Below, one piece after another: positions 35,383 to 43,943 of a stretch of 64,000 nt of DNA. The notes beneath the pieces are model-generated. The model was given only the letters and a program-made list of their open reading frames with translations, did not search any database and was not told where the DNA came from. A program made the position numbers and the translations under genes. Origin of the DNA: Chitinophaga cymbidii (GTDB taxonomy: Bacteria; Bacteroidota; Bacteroidia; Chitinophagales; Chitinophagaceae); contig NZ_BKAU01000001.1 of the NCBI RefSeq assembly GCF_007992715.1, forward strand, positions 372,001 to 436,000, given 5' to 3'. Position 1 is the first letter of the stretch, and each line of letters opens with the position of its first letter.

Positions 35383-36186
35383 TTATTCCCGTTGGATGAC
35401 AGGTGGGGAGGAGACTGCGGTTATTTTCTGCCGTTGCGCTGCTGCTGCTGCCTGTTGTTGCGGAGTGCCGGTCAGCGATTGCAGCCGCTGCTGCAGCACC
35501 GCCTGTTGCTGGTGTTCCGGTTTGTGGAAGACCTGCTTTGTCTGCGGTTCCTGCACGGCGATGACATCAGCGGCGAGGTATTTCCTGTTGAAGGATGCCC
35601 TGCCGCTGCACATGCCTCTTACCTGCAAGGTCACGATCAGCGTTCCTTTGCCGGGGACATCTACATTCAGCGCTGCGCCTGCAAATGCCTCGTGGGTATT
35701 CAGCACGATCATGGCGGTTTCAGTGCCGGTCACGCGACGTTCCCCGAAGTGGATGCGCGTAGCGATCACTTTTACCTCCAGCGTGGAGATGCCCCTGAAC
35801 TGTGGCAATACCTGCGGGGGAATATGCAGTATTCCGTCCTCCGAGAGCGTGGGCGCTACGGTAAAGAAGCGGTCTGTCCCCGTATGCTGGTTAAAACGGA
35901 AGCCTGCGATGGCTTCGGTGTTGCGGACGCCGCCTTTGATGATGGTTTTGTTGAGGCGGTTGATATGCCCGCCGTCGCAATGAACATCGAGGTCATTGGC
36001 GAATGCGCCGCGGATAAGGCGGGCTTTGCTGCTGGCCGCGCCGAAACGCTGTGCTGCGCGGCGGGTGGCCGTAGTCTGCCGGACGGTTTCAGGCATGCTG
36101 CGGAAGTAGTGTTTACCATCCCGGTAATAGCCGATCATATTGCCGGCTTTACCCGTGAAGGTGAACAAAGAAGTTTGTTTTGCCAT
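35383..36186 (-). CDS. hypothetical protein with Gln/Ala-rich tail
   Basis: 267 residues, no signal peptide or membrane segment. The N-terminus MAKQTSLFTFTGKAGNMIGYY is followed by RQTTATRRAAQRFGAASSKA. To my recollection this kind of start recurs in hypothetical proteins of Chitinophaga-type genomes, but I cannot name a family. The middle part is beta-rich. The last 50 residues are rich in Gln and Ala (HQQQAVLQQRLQ, then TPQQQAAAAAQRQ) and look disordered. It stands alone between unrelated genes, and no function is proposed. Confidence 0.7.
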   Translation of the reverse strand: MAKQTSLFTFTGKAGNMIGYYRDGKHYFRSMPETVRQTTATRRAAQRFGAASSKARLIRGAFANDLDVHCDGGHINRLNKTIIKGGVRNTEAIAGFRFNQHTGTDRFFTVAPTLSEDGILHIPPQVLPQFRGISTLEVKVIATRIHFGERRVTGTETAMIVLNTHEAFAGAALNVDVPGKGTLIVTLQVRGMCSGRASFNRKYLAADVIAVQEPQTKQVFHKPEHQQQAVLQQRLQSLTGTPQQQAAAAAQRQKITAVSSPPVIQRE

Positions 36187-36288
36187 TGGGGTGCGATTTT
36201 GTTGATATATGAATATAACATTTATTTCGCAGACCCTATATGGAGCTAAAAATGCCTCCGAATCATTATCTTTAATATAAAATCCCCC

Positions 36289-38712
36289 ATGCTCAGGAAC
36301 TACCTAAAAACCGCTTTCCGCCACTTATCCAAAAACAAATTGTACTCCACCATCAATGTCTTCGGCCTGGCTGCCGGCATCTGTTGCACGTTACTGGCGG
36401 TTTTCTACTGGACTGACGAACATAGTTTCGACAAGTTTCATAAAAACAACCCGCATATATACAGGATCACATCGAGCTTTGTAAACGAAAAAGGCGAGCG
36501 GAGGCCCGCGGTAGGCAGCACCGGCCATGTACATGGCCCGGCTTTTAAAGCCGGCACGCCGGAAGTAAAGCACATGACCCGCGTGATGGGTGGAGATATT
36601 GAGACTGCAATGGTGGCTGCCGATAAAACAATTGGTGTAAAACCGCTTTGGGTAGACAGTTCATTCTTCGATATATTCAGTTTCGGGATTATACAAGGCA
36701 ATGCTGCAACGGCATTGAAGGAGATCAATTCAGTGGTATTGACCGAATCTTTGGCGAAAAAATTTTTCAATAGCACAGATGTGGTCGGGAAATTGCTGGC
36801 AGAGGAAGCCAGCCCTTCTTTTAAAGCGTTAAAAAAGCCCCTTGTGGTAACGGCCGTGGTAAAAGATCCACCCGGCAATTCTTCACTTCAGTTTGATTGC
36901 CTGTTAACCTTCAGCTTCATGGAGCTTTCATTCCAGAGCAATAACTGGTTTGGAACATGGCTCAGCACTTTTGTCTTATTGCATCCTGACGCCAACCTTG
37001 AAAAAGTACAGGAAAAGTTCAACGTCATATATGCCCGGCATGCAAAGGCGCAGGTGAACGATCCTGAAATGAACTGGATGAGTTATGATCCCAAGGGAAG
37101 GTATGGGCTTCAGCCGATGACCGACCTCCATTTTAACACACATCTTGCCGCCGATGGCTGGAACGAAAGCGGTGTAGTGAATTTAGCAGCCGCCGGGCAT
37201 TCATATGTATTCATGGGTATTGCGCTCTTTATTTTGGCGATGGCGACCATTAATTTCGTCAATATCAGTATCGCCGGTTCATTAAAAAGAGCAAAGGAAG
37301 TAGGTATGCGAAAAATCTCCGGAGGTAAAAGCAGCCAGATCATACTGCAATTCCTGGTGGAATCGGCCATATTATGCTTTATTGCATTCCTTATTGCCAT
37401 CTTACTTATGGGTGTTTTATTGCCGTTGTTCAATGCTGTCACCGGAAAAGGGTTTCATTTCATTGAAATATTCGATTGGCAACTGCTGACCTGGTTCGGA
37501 GCGCTCTTCCTGCTTGTTATTCTGTTAAACGGCCTGTACCCTGCCGTGACATTATCGAAATTTGAAGCCGTAAAGGTTTTATACAACAAGCCAAAGACCG
37601 GTGGCCGTAATATCCTGGGCCGCAGTCTTGTTGTGGTTCAATTTGCGCTGGCTATTTTTCTTGTGGCGGGCACAATCGTTTATTACAGCCAAATGAATTT
37701 CATCCGTACAAAAGACCTCGGATATAATCCATCATCTATATTCACCACTTCGGTAGAGGGTGACAGGGGCGATTATAATCCAATTATCAGTTACCTGGGA
37801 AATGAGCTCAGGAAAGAACCTTCCATTAAAGCCGTATCCTTCGGCAATAATTATGGCTCAGGCGATGTAGAGATCAATAACCGTAAATTTTCGGCGCTGA
37901 ATAAAGCGGCCGATGATCAGTTCCTTTCATTGATGGAAATCCCCCTGCTGTCAGGAAAGAATGTATCGGACGCAGATAAAAATGGCGTCATCGTTAACGA
38001 GGCATTTGTAAAGGCAGCAGGATTGCAACATCCGATAGGTGAAAATATACTTTCTGTGTGGTTTCATGACAGTACCTACCGTAGAATTGTCGGTGTTTTT
38101 AAAGATTACCATACCGCTTCCTTGCGCGAACCCATTAAACCCCTGATTATAAAATGGCCCGAAAATGCCGCAGAATCTTACGTTCAATGGATAAAATCCG
38201 ACAGGGCGAATCAGCAAAAAGCATTGGCTGCCACAGCGAGAATTTTCAAAACAATTTTACCCGGTGCTATATATCAATATGAATTTCTCGATGAAAAGAA
38301 TGCTGCCGGTTATAAGCAGGAACGTCGCTGGCAAAAAGTGATCAACTTCGCTTCGGTGCTGGCATTCATATTGTGCAGCCTTGGATTGTTTGGCCTTGCT
38401 CATTTATCAACTCATCAGCGGGTGAAAGAAATTGGCGTAAGAAAAGTACTGGGAGCTTCTGTCGGCCAGATCGTTTCCCTGTTTACCCAAAGCTTTTTAA
38501 AGTTAGTTATATTGGCGATCCTTATATCGCTACCCGTTGCCAGGATAGTAGCCGACAGGTGGCTGGAGAATTTTGCCTATCGGATCGATGTCAGTTGGTG
38601 GATGCTGGCGCTGGCGGGTTTTACGGCCATTTTTATTGCTATTGTAACGGTGAGCATGCAGGCTATAAATGCAGCGCTTGTAAATCCTGTAAAGAGTTTG
38701 ACGACGGAGTAG
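36289..38712 (+). CDS. MacB/FtsX-like ABC transporter permease
   Basis: 807 residues. It starts MLRNYLKTAFRHLSKNKLYS, the usual beginning of Bacteroidota MacB-type permeases. A first membrane helix is followed by a periplasmic MacB-core domain (about 50-280). FtsX membrane blocks follow at about 295-430 (KRAKEVGMRKISGGKSSQ) and about 690-800 (QRVKEIGVRKVLGASVGQ), with a second periplasmic domain between. The ATPase subunit is not encoded nearby. Such permeases export peptides, drugs or lipoproteins, or transmit stress signals. The downstream 250 bases hold a decayed toxin-antitoxin remnant. Confidence 0.9.
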   Translation: MLRNYLKTAFRHLSKNKLYSTINVFGLAAGICCTLLAVFYWTDEHSFDKFHKNNPHIYRITSSFVNEKGERRPAVGSTGHVHGPAFKAGTPEVKHMTRVMGGDIETAMVAADKTIGVKPLWVDSSFFDIFSFGIIQGNAATALKEINSVVLTESLAKKFFNSTDVVGKLLAEEASPSFKALKKPLVVTAVVKDPPGNSSLQFDCLLTFSFMELSFQSNNWFGTWLSTFVLLHPDANLEKVQEKFNVIYARHAKAQVNDPEMNWMSYDPKGRYGLQPMTDLHFNTHLAADGWNESGVVNLAAAGHSYVFMGIALFILAMATINFVNISIAGSLKRAKEVGMRKISGGKSSQIILQFLVESAILCFIAFLIAILLMGVLLPLFNAVTGKGFHFIEIFDWQLLTWFGALFLLVILLNGLYPAVTLSKFEAVKVLYNKPKTGGRNILGRSLVVVQFALAIFLVAGTIVYYSQMNFIRTKDLGYNPSSIFTTSVEGDRGDYNPIISYLGNELRKEPSIKAVSFGNNYGSGDVEINNRKFSALNKAADDQFLSLMEIPLLSGKNVSDADKNGVIVNEAFVKAAGLQHPIGENILSVWFHDSTYRRIVGVFKDYHTASLREPIKPLIIKWPENAAESYVQWIKSDRANQQKALAATARIFKTILPGAIYQYEFLDEKNAAGYKQERRWQKVINFASVLAFILCSLGLFGLAHLSTHQRVKEIGVRKVLGASVGQIVSLFTQSFLKLVILAILISLPVARIVADRWLENFAYRIDVSWWMLALAGFTAIFIAIVTVSMQAINAALVNPVKSLTTE

Positions 38713-38713
38713 C

Positions 38714-38904
38714 AATAACATCGATCGCATCATACGGTGCATCAATAAATATGTCAATATCTATAAACATCCGGTGTCCCAGGTGCAAGCTGAGGGCAGT
38801 ATTTGCGGATCGGAATAAATGGTTAGAGCAATATCATTTGCTGAAAGCTGTCTTTTCTTCAGCTCTCTTGCGAGGAATATGCCAGGATGAAAGGGCGGTT
38901 CAAC
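38714..38904 (-). pseudogene. decayed toxin-antitoxin remnant (XRE/HigA-like antitoxin and AbiEii-like toxin fragments)
   Basis: On the minus strand, 38904-38823 encodes PPFHPGIFLARELKKRQLSA and then NDIAL, the N-terminal part of a HigA-like XRE antitoxin. In a different minus frame, 38812-38714 encodes NTALSLHLGHRMFIDIDIF and then IDAPYD. This resembles the nucleotidyltransferase core of AbiEii/AbiGii-type toxins (TAL-LGHR-DIDLF). Both fragments are short and joined out of frame, so neither can work. The remnant ends 2 bases from the stop of the permease gene. Assignment rests on motif recall only. Confidence 0.45.
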
Positions 38905-38969
38905 TAGTAACGCGAGGCTGATACCGAAATCTAGCTGATCGCTAAGCGTTTGCGACCATACCACCTCCG

Positions 38970-39692
38970 CTAAAACACATCCCCCATCTCCGACCACTTC
39001 AATGGCTCCGGCAAGTCTCTATTGCTAAACTCAACATGGATCACCCTCCGTCTTTCCTCATTCGTAGTTCTGCTTGAGGCATGCAACAACAATGGCCTCA
39101 TAAGCATAATACCACCTTTGGGTACGGCGCAGACGGTCTCGGACTCCTTCGACCAATTGATGGTTTCGGGTCGGTAAATCCCTTTGCGATGAGATTGCGG
39201 TATTACGCGCAAGGCGCCGTTCTGCTCATTAGTATTGTCGAGATGAATACGCACGGTAAAGTTGTGTTCCAATATGTCCAACGGCGGTTGAACGGCAAAT
39301 TGATCCTGCTTTATGGTCCAGGGGCCAAAACCTTCCATATCAACCATCTTGTTTACGGATATGGTAAGGTCCTGGTGATACGATACAAACCAATTCGATG
39401 CACCGGGTTTGTCGAAATAAATCGACTTCACCACAGAATAACCGGCGCCAAAAAAACTTTTTATCATCTGCCTTAAACGGTCTGTAAAGATCAGGGGCGC
39501 CACGGCCGGCACTTCCTTCAAAAACTGCCTGATGGCAAACAGATCGGCACTTTTTCGAAAGGTGGGCCTCGAGCTGTCTACCTTGTTGAGTTCTTGTAGG
39601 ATAGCATCTAATTCTACTTCAGAATAGACATTTTCAATGACTGTAAAGCCATCCTGGTTGAATTTTTCTTTATACAAAGTAAGGACTGCCAT
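38970..39692 (-). CDS. phytanoyl-CoA dioxygenase (PhyH)-like Fe(II)/2-oxoglutarate oxygenase
   Basis: 240 residues. The iron-binding HxD (SYHQDLTI), the distal histidine in LLLHASSRTTNEERRRVIHVEF (given in part) and the arginine for 2-oxoglutarate are in the right order for PhyH-family dioxygenases. It probably hydroxylates a small molecule in the cytoplasm. The substrate is unknown. It stands alone between the toxin-antitoxin remnant and the A+T-rich HEPN gene. Confidence 0.85.
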   Translation of the reverse strand: MAVLTLYKEKFNQDGFTVIENVYSEVELDAILQELNKVDSSRPTFRKSADLFAIRQFLKEVPAVAPLIFTDRLRQMIKSFFGAGYSVVKSIYFDKPGASNWFVSYHQDLTISVNKMVDMEGFGPWTIKQDQFAVQPPLDILEHNFTVRIHLDNTNEQNGALRVIPQSHRKGIYRPETINWSKESETVCAVPKGGIMLMRPLLLHASSRTTNEERRRVIHVEFSNRDLPEPLKWSEMGDVF

Positions 39693-39822
39693 AAGGTTGC
39701 ATCTATCTCATAAATATACACACCTTCCTGAAGAAGCCAAATGCTCCAAAGTTTTTGGATATTTATTAAATTTTCTCACTGACTGTTTCCATGATTTTTT
39801 TTGGGGTCGAATAAGATAAAGG

Positions 39823-41382
39823 CTATCCGTAAGTATGTATAGTTTGAGTTCGTATAAAAAATGTAAAACTAAAAATGGCAGCACGAGTAAGTTTTAAAAG
39901 GTCAAATGTAAATTCTCGCAGTTCATTTTCGGATACTGACACGACGCTATTTTTTACACCTTGACTTTCATTTACCGCCAAAAATCCATGCTCCATTTCA
40001 TTTCTAAGCCTTTTAAAGAACCTTAAGCTACCTTGATCTTTGTTTAAGTCCAAAGAAATCGAATAAAGACTAGAAAGATGAATGTTGAAAACGTACTTCA
40101 ACTCCTCTTTGTACATATCAAAAACATTCTCGAAATAAGAAACTCTTCCATTGCGCTGAATATCTGATAAATCAATTACGCCATTGGCAATTTTATCCAA
40201 TATTGAGTAAGATAGCCTATAACTTAATCGAAGTTGTTCAATTTTATATCCGCAAATATCAAAGTTTGATAATATCGAATATTCCACATCATCTTCAAAT
40301 TTAACCAGGTCTTTGATGTAGTTATAATACTGTAAACGTGCAAATGAGAACTCAGATACTAATCTATTAATTAAGCCATCTAGCTTTGGCATAACACCTA
40401 ATGCTGAAAAGTGACTACTACCGGCTTTCAGTCCAATTCTGAGATCGTCCTTTGAAGAATTTTTACATTTGCAGAAAATCGCATGTTCGTTCAAAGAAAG
40501 ATGGTTTTTTAAAACGAACTTTCTGAAATCACTATGTTGATCAAATTCATTATTTTCTTCAATTCTGTTTTTGAGGATGTTGTCATAATCAAATGGCAGA
40601 TCAGTATTCTGAAGATAAAACTTACATATATTCAAATTCTGTTCGATTGTATTTCTTATTCCGTTGTTTAAGTCATGTCGCAAAGAAGAGACATAGCCTT
40701 CGGCGACGGCATAATATAAAGAGGGTGTTCTTTGCATTATTGAGGAATCCACTATATTAAGTAGAGCATCAGAAAACGAAGCTCTAGATTCCCATCGTTC
40801 CGGAAATTCTGTTACGTTATCATTAAAAAGCGCAATAGCCTCGACAAAGCGCCCCACTCTTGCTAACGCGTTGGAGAGATTGTTTCTAATATTGTAAAGT
40901 TCATCACCTTCATTAATTTCTTTCATCGCAAGCCAATAGTTCGAAATTGCTTGACTAACGTCTTCTTTAATTCCAAATATGGTATTATCGTAACTGAACG
41001 TCAGTATTGACATGCCCTCGTCGTTTGCCTTTTCTATATGCTTTATATCATATTTTATCAAATGTGCACGTGCAATGTTGCATAGTATGAGAAGCTGCAT
41101 TTCAGGAACTGAAGCTGCCTTATGATTTAGTATTCCTATTGCTTTGCAGACAAGTTTGAGTGCTAAATTCGAATTTTCTACACGTATATAATCTGCAATT
41201 TCAATGTAGTGGGATGCAAAATCCACCACCGCATAATTTTTCAATGTGGATTCAATATAAGTGTCTTGCCTGACGACAGAATCAATTATGAGGATCGCTT
41301 CTTCATATTCAGATTTGTTATAATGGTTTTCAATCTTCTCATGAAGCTCTTTTATTATGGGGTTCTGAATGTATTCTTGCAT
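39823..41382 (-). CDS. large HEPN-domain protein, LA2681-like (candidate defence or stress RNase)
   Basis: 519 residues encoded in strikingly A+T-rich DNA. The N-terminal 300 residues are alpha-helical with TPR-like pairs (LYNIRNNLSNALARVGRFVEAIALF spans one, given in part). The C-terminal 200 residues resemble the LA2681-type HEPN domain, with an R-x4-H motif (RNEMEH, R460 and H465) that is the catalytic RNase signature of HEPN proteins. No signal peptide or membrane helix. Many such proteins take part in toxin-antitoxin or phage-defence systems, but no antitoxin gene is seen here. Its base composition and location beside tRNA-Asp suggest horizontal acquisition. Confidence 0.72.
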   Translation of the reverse strand: MQEYIQNPIIKELHEKIENHYNKSEYEEAILIIDSVVRQDTYIESTLKNYAVVDFASHYIEIADYIRVENSNLALKLVCKAIGILNHKAASVPEMQLLILCNIARAHLIKYDIKHIEKANDEGMSILTFSYDNTIFGIKEDVSQAISNYWLAMKEINEGDELYNIRNNLSNALARVGRFVEAIALFNDNVTEFPERWESRASFSDALLNIVDSSIMQRTPSLYYAVAEGYVSSLRHDLNNGIRNTIEQNLNICKFYLQNTDLPFDYDNILKNRIEENNEFDQHSDFRKFVLKNHLSLNEHAIFCKCKNSSKDDLRIGLKAGSSHFSALGVMPKLDGLINRLVSEFSFARLQYYNYIKDLVKFEDDVEYSILSNFDICGYKIEQLRLSYRLSYSILDKIANGVIDLSDIQRNGRVSYFENVFDMYKEELKYVFNIHLSSLYSISLDLNKDQGSLRFFKRLRNEMEHGFLAVNESQGVKNSVVSVSENELREFTFDLLKLTRAAIFSFTFFIRTQTIHTYG

Positions 41383-41529
41383 ACTATCCGAATTTAAGAA
41401 AGAATACTGTATCTAATTGCTATTGGGAAAACAAATAAATCGATAAAGATGTATTTAAAGGTTGGGATGAATTTCCGAAATTCGAAAAGTGTAGTTAACC
41501 TCCGTAAAGATCATTGAAAACAAAAGGGA

Positions 41530-41552
41530 ACTCGACTAAATACTCGACTAAA
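41530..41552. repeat. short tandem direct repeat ACTCGACTAAA
   Basis: An 11-base unit occurs at 41530-41540 and 41542-41552 (12-base period), just beyond the tRNA-Asp terminator, between the tRNA and the HEPN gene. It could be part of an attachment or regulatory site. I saw no second copy elsewhere in the window. Confidence 0.5.
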
Positions 41553-41579
41553 AATAGAAAACCCGCGCTTTGCGCGGGT
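41551..41579 (-). terminator. rho-independent terminator of tRNA-Asp
   Basis: Read on the minus strand, an 8-base GC-rich stem (ACCCGCGC/GCGCGGGT, 41561-41579) with a 3-base loop is followed by a T-rich run (complement of 41551-41560). It lies 16 bases after the tRNA 3' end. Confidence 0.8.
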
Positions 41580-41594
41580 CTCTAAAGATTCGTG

Positions 41595-41668
41595 CGGACC
41601 GGACGGGACTCGAACCCGCGACCTCCGCCGTGACAGGGCGGCATTCTAACCGACTGAACTACCGATCC
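41595..41668 (-). tRNA. tRNA-Asp (GTC)
   Basis: On the minus strand the 74-base gene starts GGATCGG and ends CCGGTCC plus discriminator G, forming the acceptor stem with one G-T pair. The anticodon arm is CCGCC-CTGTCAC-GGCGG, giving anticodon GTC. The T-loop GGTTCGAGTCC is standard. The 3' CCA is not encoded. A terminator follows. Confidence 0.95.
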
Positions 41669-41815
41669 TTCCCTTTTTGGGATTGCAAAGATAAGGACAA
41701 ATAAATCATACATACAAATCTTTTTCAGAGTTTTTTCAGCAAAAAATGGCTCGCAGGCGCGGTATTTGAACAAAACCGGCGTAAGAACGTTGGAATAATA
41801 TCAAAAACCCTCAGC

Positions 41816-42319
41816 ATGAGAAACCTCCTCATCCTCGCCACACTCCTCACAGCATGCAACACCGCCCCCGATAAAAACCGGGAGGAAGCGAACGTCATAG
41901 AATCCGCCAAACAGATCATCCCCGTTGCCCCGCCCCCTGGAAACCCCAACATCGACGATCAGCTCAATGCACAAGACACCCTCTTCGAAGACGGCTCCGT
42001 CCCCACCTCCTGGGCCAACGCGGGATTCGACGACCCCGCCGGCTTCAAACGCTTCCTGCTTGACTTCAAAGGATGGGTGAAAGAGGATAAAATCGATAGC
42101 ATCGCCGCACACGTCCGCTTCCCGCTGAAAAACCATAAAACACCCGAAGCATTCAAACGAGCCTACCCTGAAATATTCGACGTAAACCTGAAAACAGCGG
42201 TAGACACGCAGCGGGTGGACAGGATCTTCCGTAACCAACAGGGCGCCATGCTCGGGAACGGACAAATATGGTTCAGCGTGGTCAACGGGAAATACAAAAT
42301 TATTGCTATTAATAAGTAA
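41816..42319 (+). CDS. small lipoprotein of unknown function
   Basis: 167 residues with a short lipoprotein signal (MRNLLILATLLTAC, lipobox LLTAC at residues 10-14). The mature part has a linker rich in Pro and Asn, then a globular region (FKRFLLDFKGWVKEDKIDSI) ending NGQIWFSVVNGKYKIIAINK. The ending resembles DUF4440/NTF2-like or similar small periplasmic domains, but I do not recognise the family with confidence. It is oriented away from tRNA-Asp. Confidence 0.72.
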   Translation: MRNLLILATLLTACNTAPDKNREEANVIESAKQIIPVAPPPGNPNIDDQLNAQDTLFEDGSVPTSWANAGFDDPAGFKRFLLDFKGWVKEDKIDSIAAHVRFPLKNHKTPEAFKRAYPEIFDVNLKTAVDTQRVDRIFRNQQGAMLGNGQIWFSVVNGKYKIIAINK

Positions 42320-42477
42320 ATGTGAAAACTTGTTCAGCCACGGCAGCTCCGCTGCCGGCAAAGCCGCCTATCCTAAGCAATAACCCCACCGGGCCAACAA
42401 ACCCAGCAACCCCCGTGACAAAACACCCTCTCCCACCAGACAATCCCATGACCCAAAACCCCTGATCCTCAAAAAGT

Positions 42478-42537
42478 TTCCCGATCTCGTAAATCATTTT
42501 CCCGATTGCGCATACACCTCTTCCCGATCTGACCGAT
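42478..42537 (+). repeat. phased TTCCCGAT repeats upstream of the PepSY gene
   Basis: TTCCCGAT occurs at 42478-42485, 42499-42506 and 42521-42528 (periods 21 and 22 bases). A shorter ACCGAT at 42532-42537 is one turn further on. The array lies 44-103 bases before the ATG at 42581, and sites on the same face of the helix suggest cooperative binding of a regulator. Confidence 0.5.
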
Positions 42538-42580
42538 TTTTGCCCCAAAATCTAACGCAAGGCTGTACAAACCTAAAAGC

Positions 42581-43810
42581 ATGGCAACGAAGAAGCGAGG
42601 CAAATCAGTATTCCGCCGTCTCAACGACTGGCTCCACCTCTGGCTCGGGCTTATCTCCGGGATCGTGGTGGTGATCATCAGCCTTACCGGCTGCATCTAC
42701 GCCTTCCAGCGGGAATTTTCCGACCTCACCCAACCTTACCAGCACGTCAAAACGGAGGCCAAGCCCTACATGCTGCCCTCCGAACTGAAAGCCATCGCCA
42801 CCGAAGCTGCGTTCGGCCCCAAAGGAGATACCGGCGCCAACCGGATCACGGGGATCAGCTACCGCAAAGCGGACCGCTCCACCATCGCTTCCTTCATGGA
42901 TAAAGAAAACGGTTATACATCCATCTACCTCAACCCCTACACCGGTGAGGTGCTCAAAGTAAAAGCGCTCAAGCACGATTTCTTCCGGTTCATCCTCGAA
43001 GGCCATTTCAACCTCTGGCTCCCCCGCCCCATCGGGCAACCGATCGTAGCAATATCTACCCTCATCTTCGTAATACTGCTGATCACCGGCCTCGTGATGT
43101 GGTGGCCTAAAAAATGGAACAAGACCAACCGGCAGAAGAGCTTCGCGATCAAATGGGGCGCCGGCAAAAAACGGATCAATTACGACCTGCATAACGTATT
43201 GGGCTTCTATTCGATGGTATTCGCGCTGGTACTGGGGTTAACCGGACTGGTATGGGGTTTCCAGTGGTTCTCCAAATCCCTGTACTGGACGCTGAGCGGC
43301 GGCAAGACCCTCGCCAAGTTCGAGCGGCCGGTATCAGACACCACCCTGGCCCGCCCGGCAGTTCTGCTAACGCAGGAAGACCGGCTCTACGCCCGGATGC
43401 GCAAGGAATACCCGGTGGTCACGGGCTCCCTGACATTGCAGTTCCCCACCCTCCCGAAAGACGCTTACTCCGTAGTACATAATCCGCATGACGACGCCTA
43501 CTACCGCCGGCAATTCCGTTTCTTCGACCAGGTTTCTCTGGCCGAGATCAAAGGCGGCGGCCTGTACGGTCAGAAGTATGACGAGATATCCACCGGCGAA
43601 AAGATCTACCGCATGAACTACGACATCCACGTAGGCGCCATAGCGGGACTCCCCGGCAAGATACTCGCCTTCTTCATCAGCCTGATCTGCGCCAGCCTGC
43701 CGGTGACAGGATTCATCGTATGGTGGGGAAAAAAGAAGAAGAAATCACGCAAAAAGCCCGAAGCGAAGCCGGAACGGAAGATCGCGGCGCGGGTCGCGGC
43801 ATCTTTATAG
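42581..43810 (+). CDS. PepSY-associated transmembrane protein (PiuB-like)
   Basis: 409 residues. Four membrane segments are clear: about 17-40 (WLGLISGIVVVIISLTGCIY), about 150-172, about 200-225 and about 360-385. PepSY-type periplasmic parts lie between them (MNYDIHVGAIAGLPGKILAF is the conserved C-terminal block). Family members are often iron-regulated and linked to siderophore reduction or uptake, but no iron gene lies directly beside it. Repeats upstream suggest regulation. A hairpin terminator follows the gene. Confidence 0.88.
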   Translation: MATKKRGKSVFRRLNDWLHLWLGLISGIVVVIISLTGCIYAFQREFSDLTQPYQHVKTEAKPYMLPSELKAIATEAAFGPKGDTGANRITGISYRKADRSTIASFMDKENGYTSIYLNPYTGEVLKVKALKHDFFRFILEGHFNLWLPRPIGQPIVAISTLIFVILLITGLVMWWPKKWNKTNRQKSFAIKWGAGKKRINYDLHNVLGFYSMVFALVLGLTGLVWGFQWFSKSLYWTLSGGKTLAKFERPVSDTTLARPAVLLTQEDRLYARMRKEYPVVTGSLTLQFPTLPKDAYSVVHNPHDDAYYRRQFRFFDQVSLAEIKGGGLYGQKYDEISTGEKIYRMNYDIHVGAIAGLPGKILAFFISLICASLPVTGFIVWWGKKKKKSRKKPEAKPERKIAARVAASL

Positions 43811-43839
43811 AATGATAAACGATCGATCTGCATAAAATC

Positions 43840-43869
43840 AAAGGGATGGCTGAAAAATGCCATCCCTTT
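43840..43869. terminator. bidirectional hairpin terminator between convergent genes
   Basis: Perfect 11-base stem AAAGGGATGGC (43840-43850) and GCCATCCCTTT (43859-43869) with an 8-base loop. It has A-runs and T-runs at its ends, so it can stop transcripts from the PepSY gene and from the DUF2264 gene. Confidence 0.75.
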
Positions 43870-43943
43870 GACGTATAAATAAACCATTAATGGCCGCTTG
43901 CTCTCGCCAGCAACTGCTCCCGTACAATCGCTCATCCGCTCCC

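Noticed and set aside
35291..36249. Long open frames on the plus strand opposite the Q-rich hypothetical gene
   Set aside because: They have poor composition and no recognisable motif, and the minus-strand frame has a coherent protein with family-like N-terminus.
39823..41668. Complete integrative element at tRNA-Asp
   Set aside because: No integrase gene and no duplicated tRNA 3' end was found within the window, so only a suspicion is recorded.
42309..42548. 79-residue Gly-rich minus-strand frame between the small lipoprotein and the PepSY gene
   Set aside because: No domain, low-complexity reading of an intergenic region that contains phased repeats.
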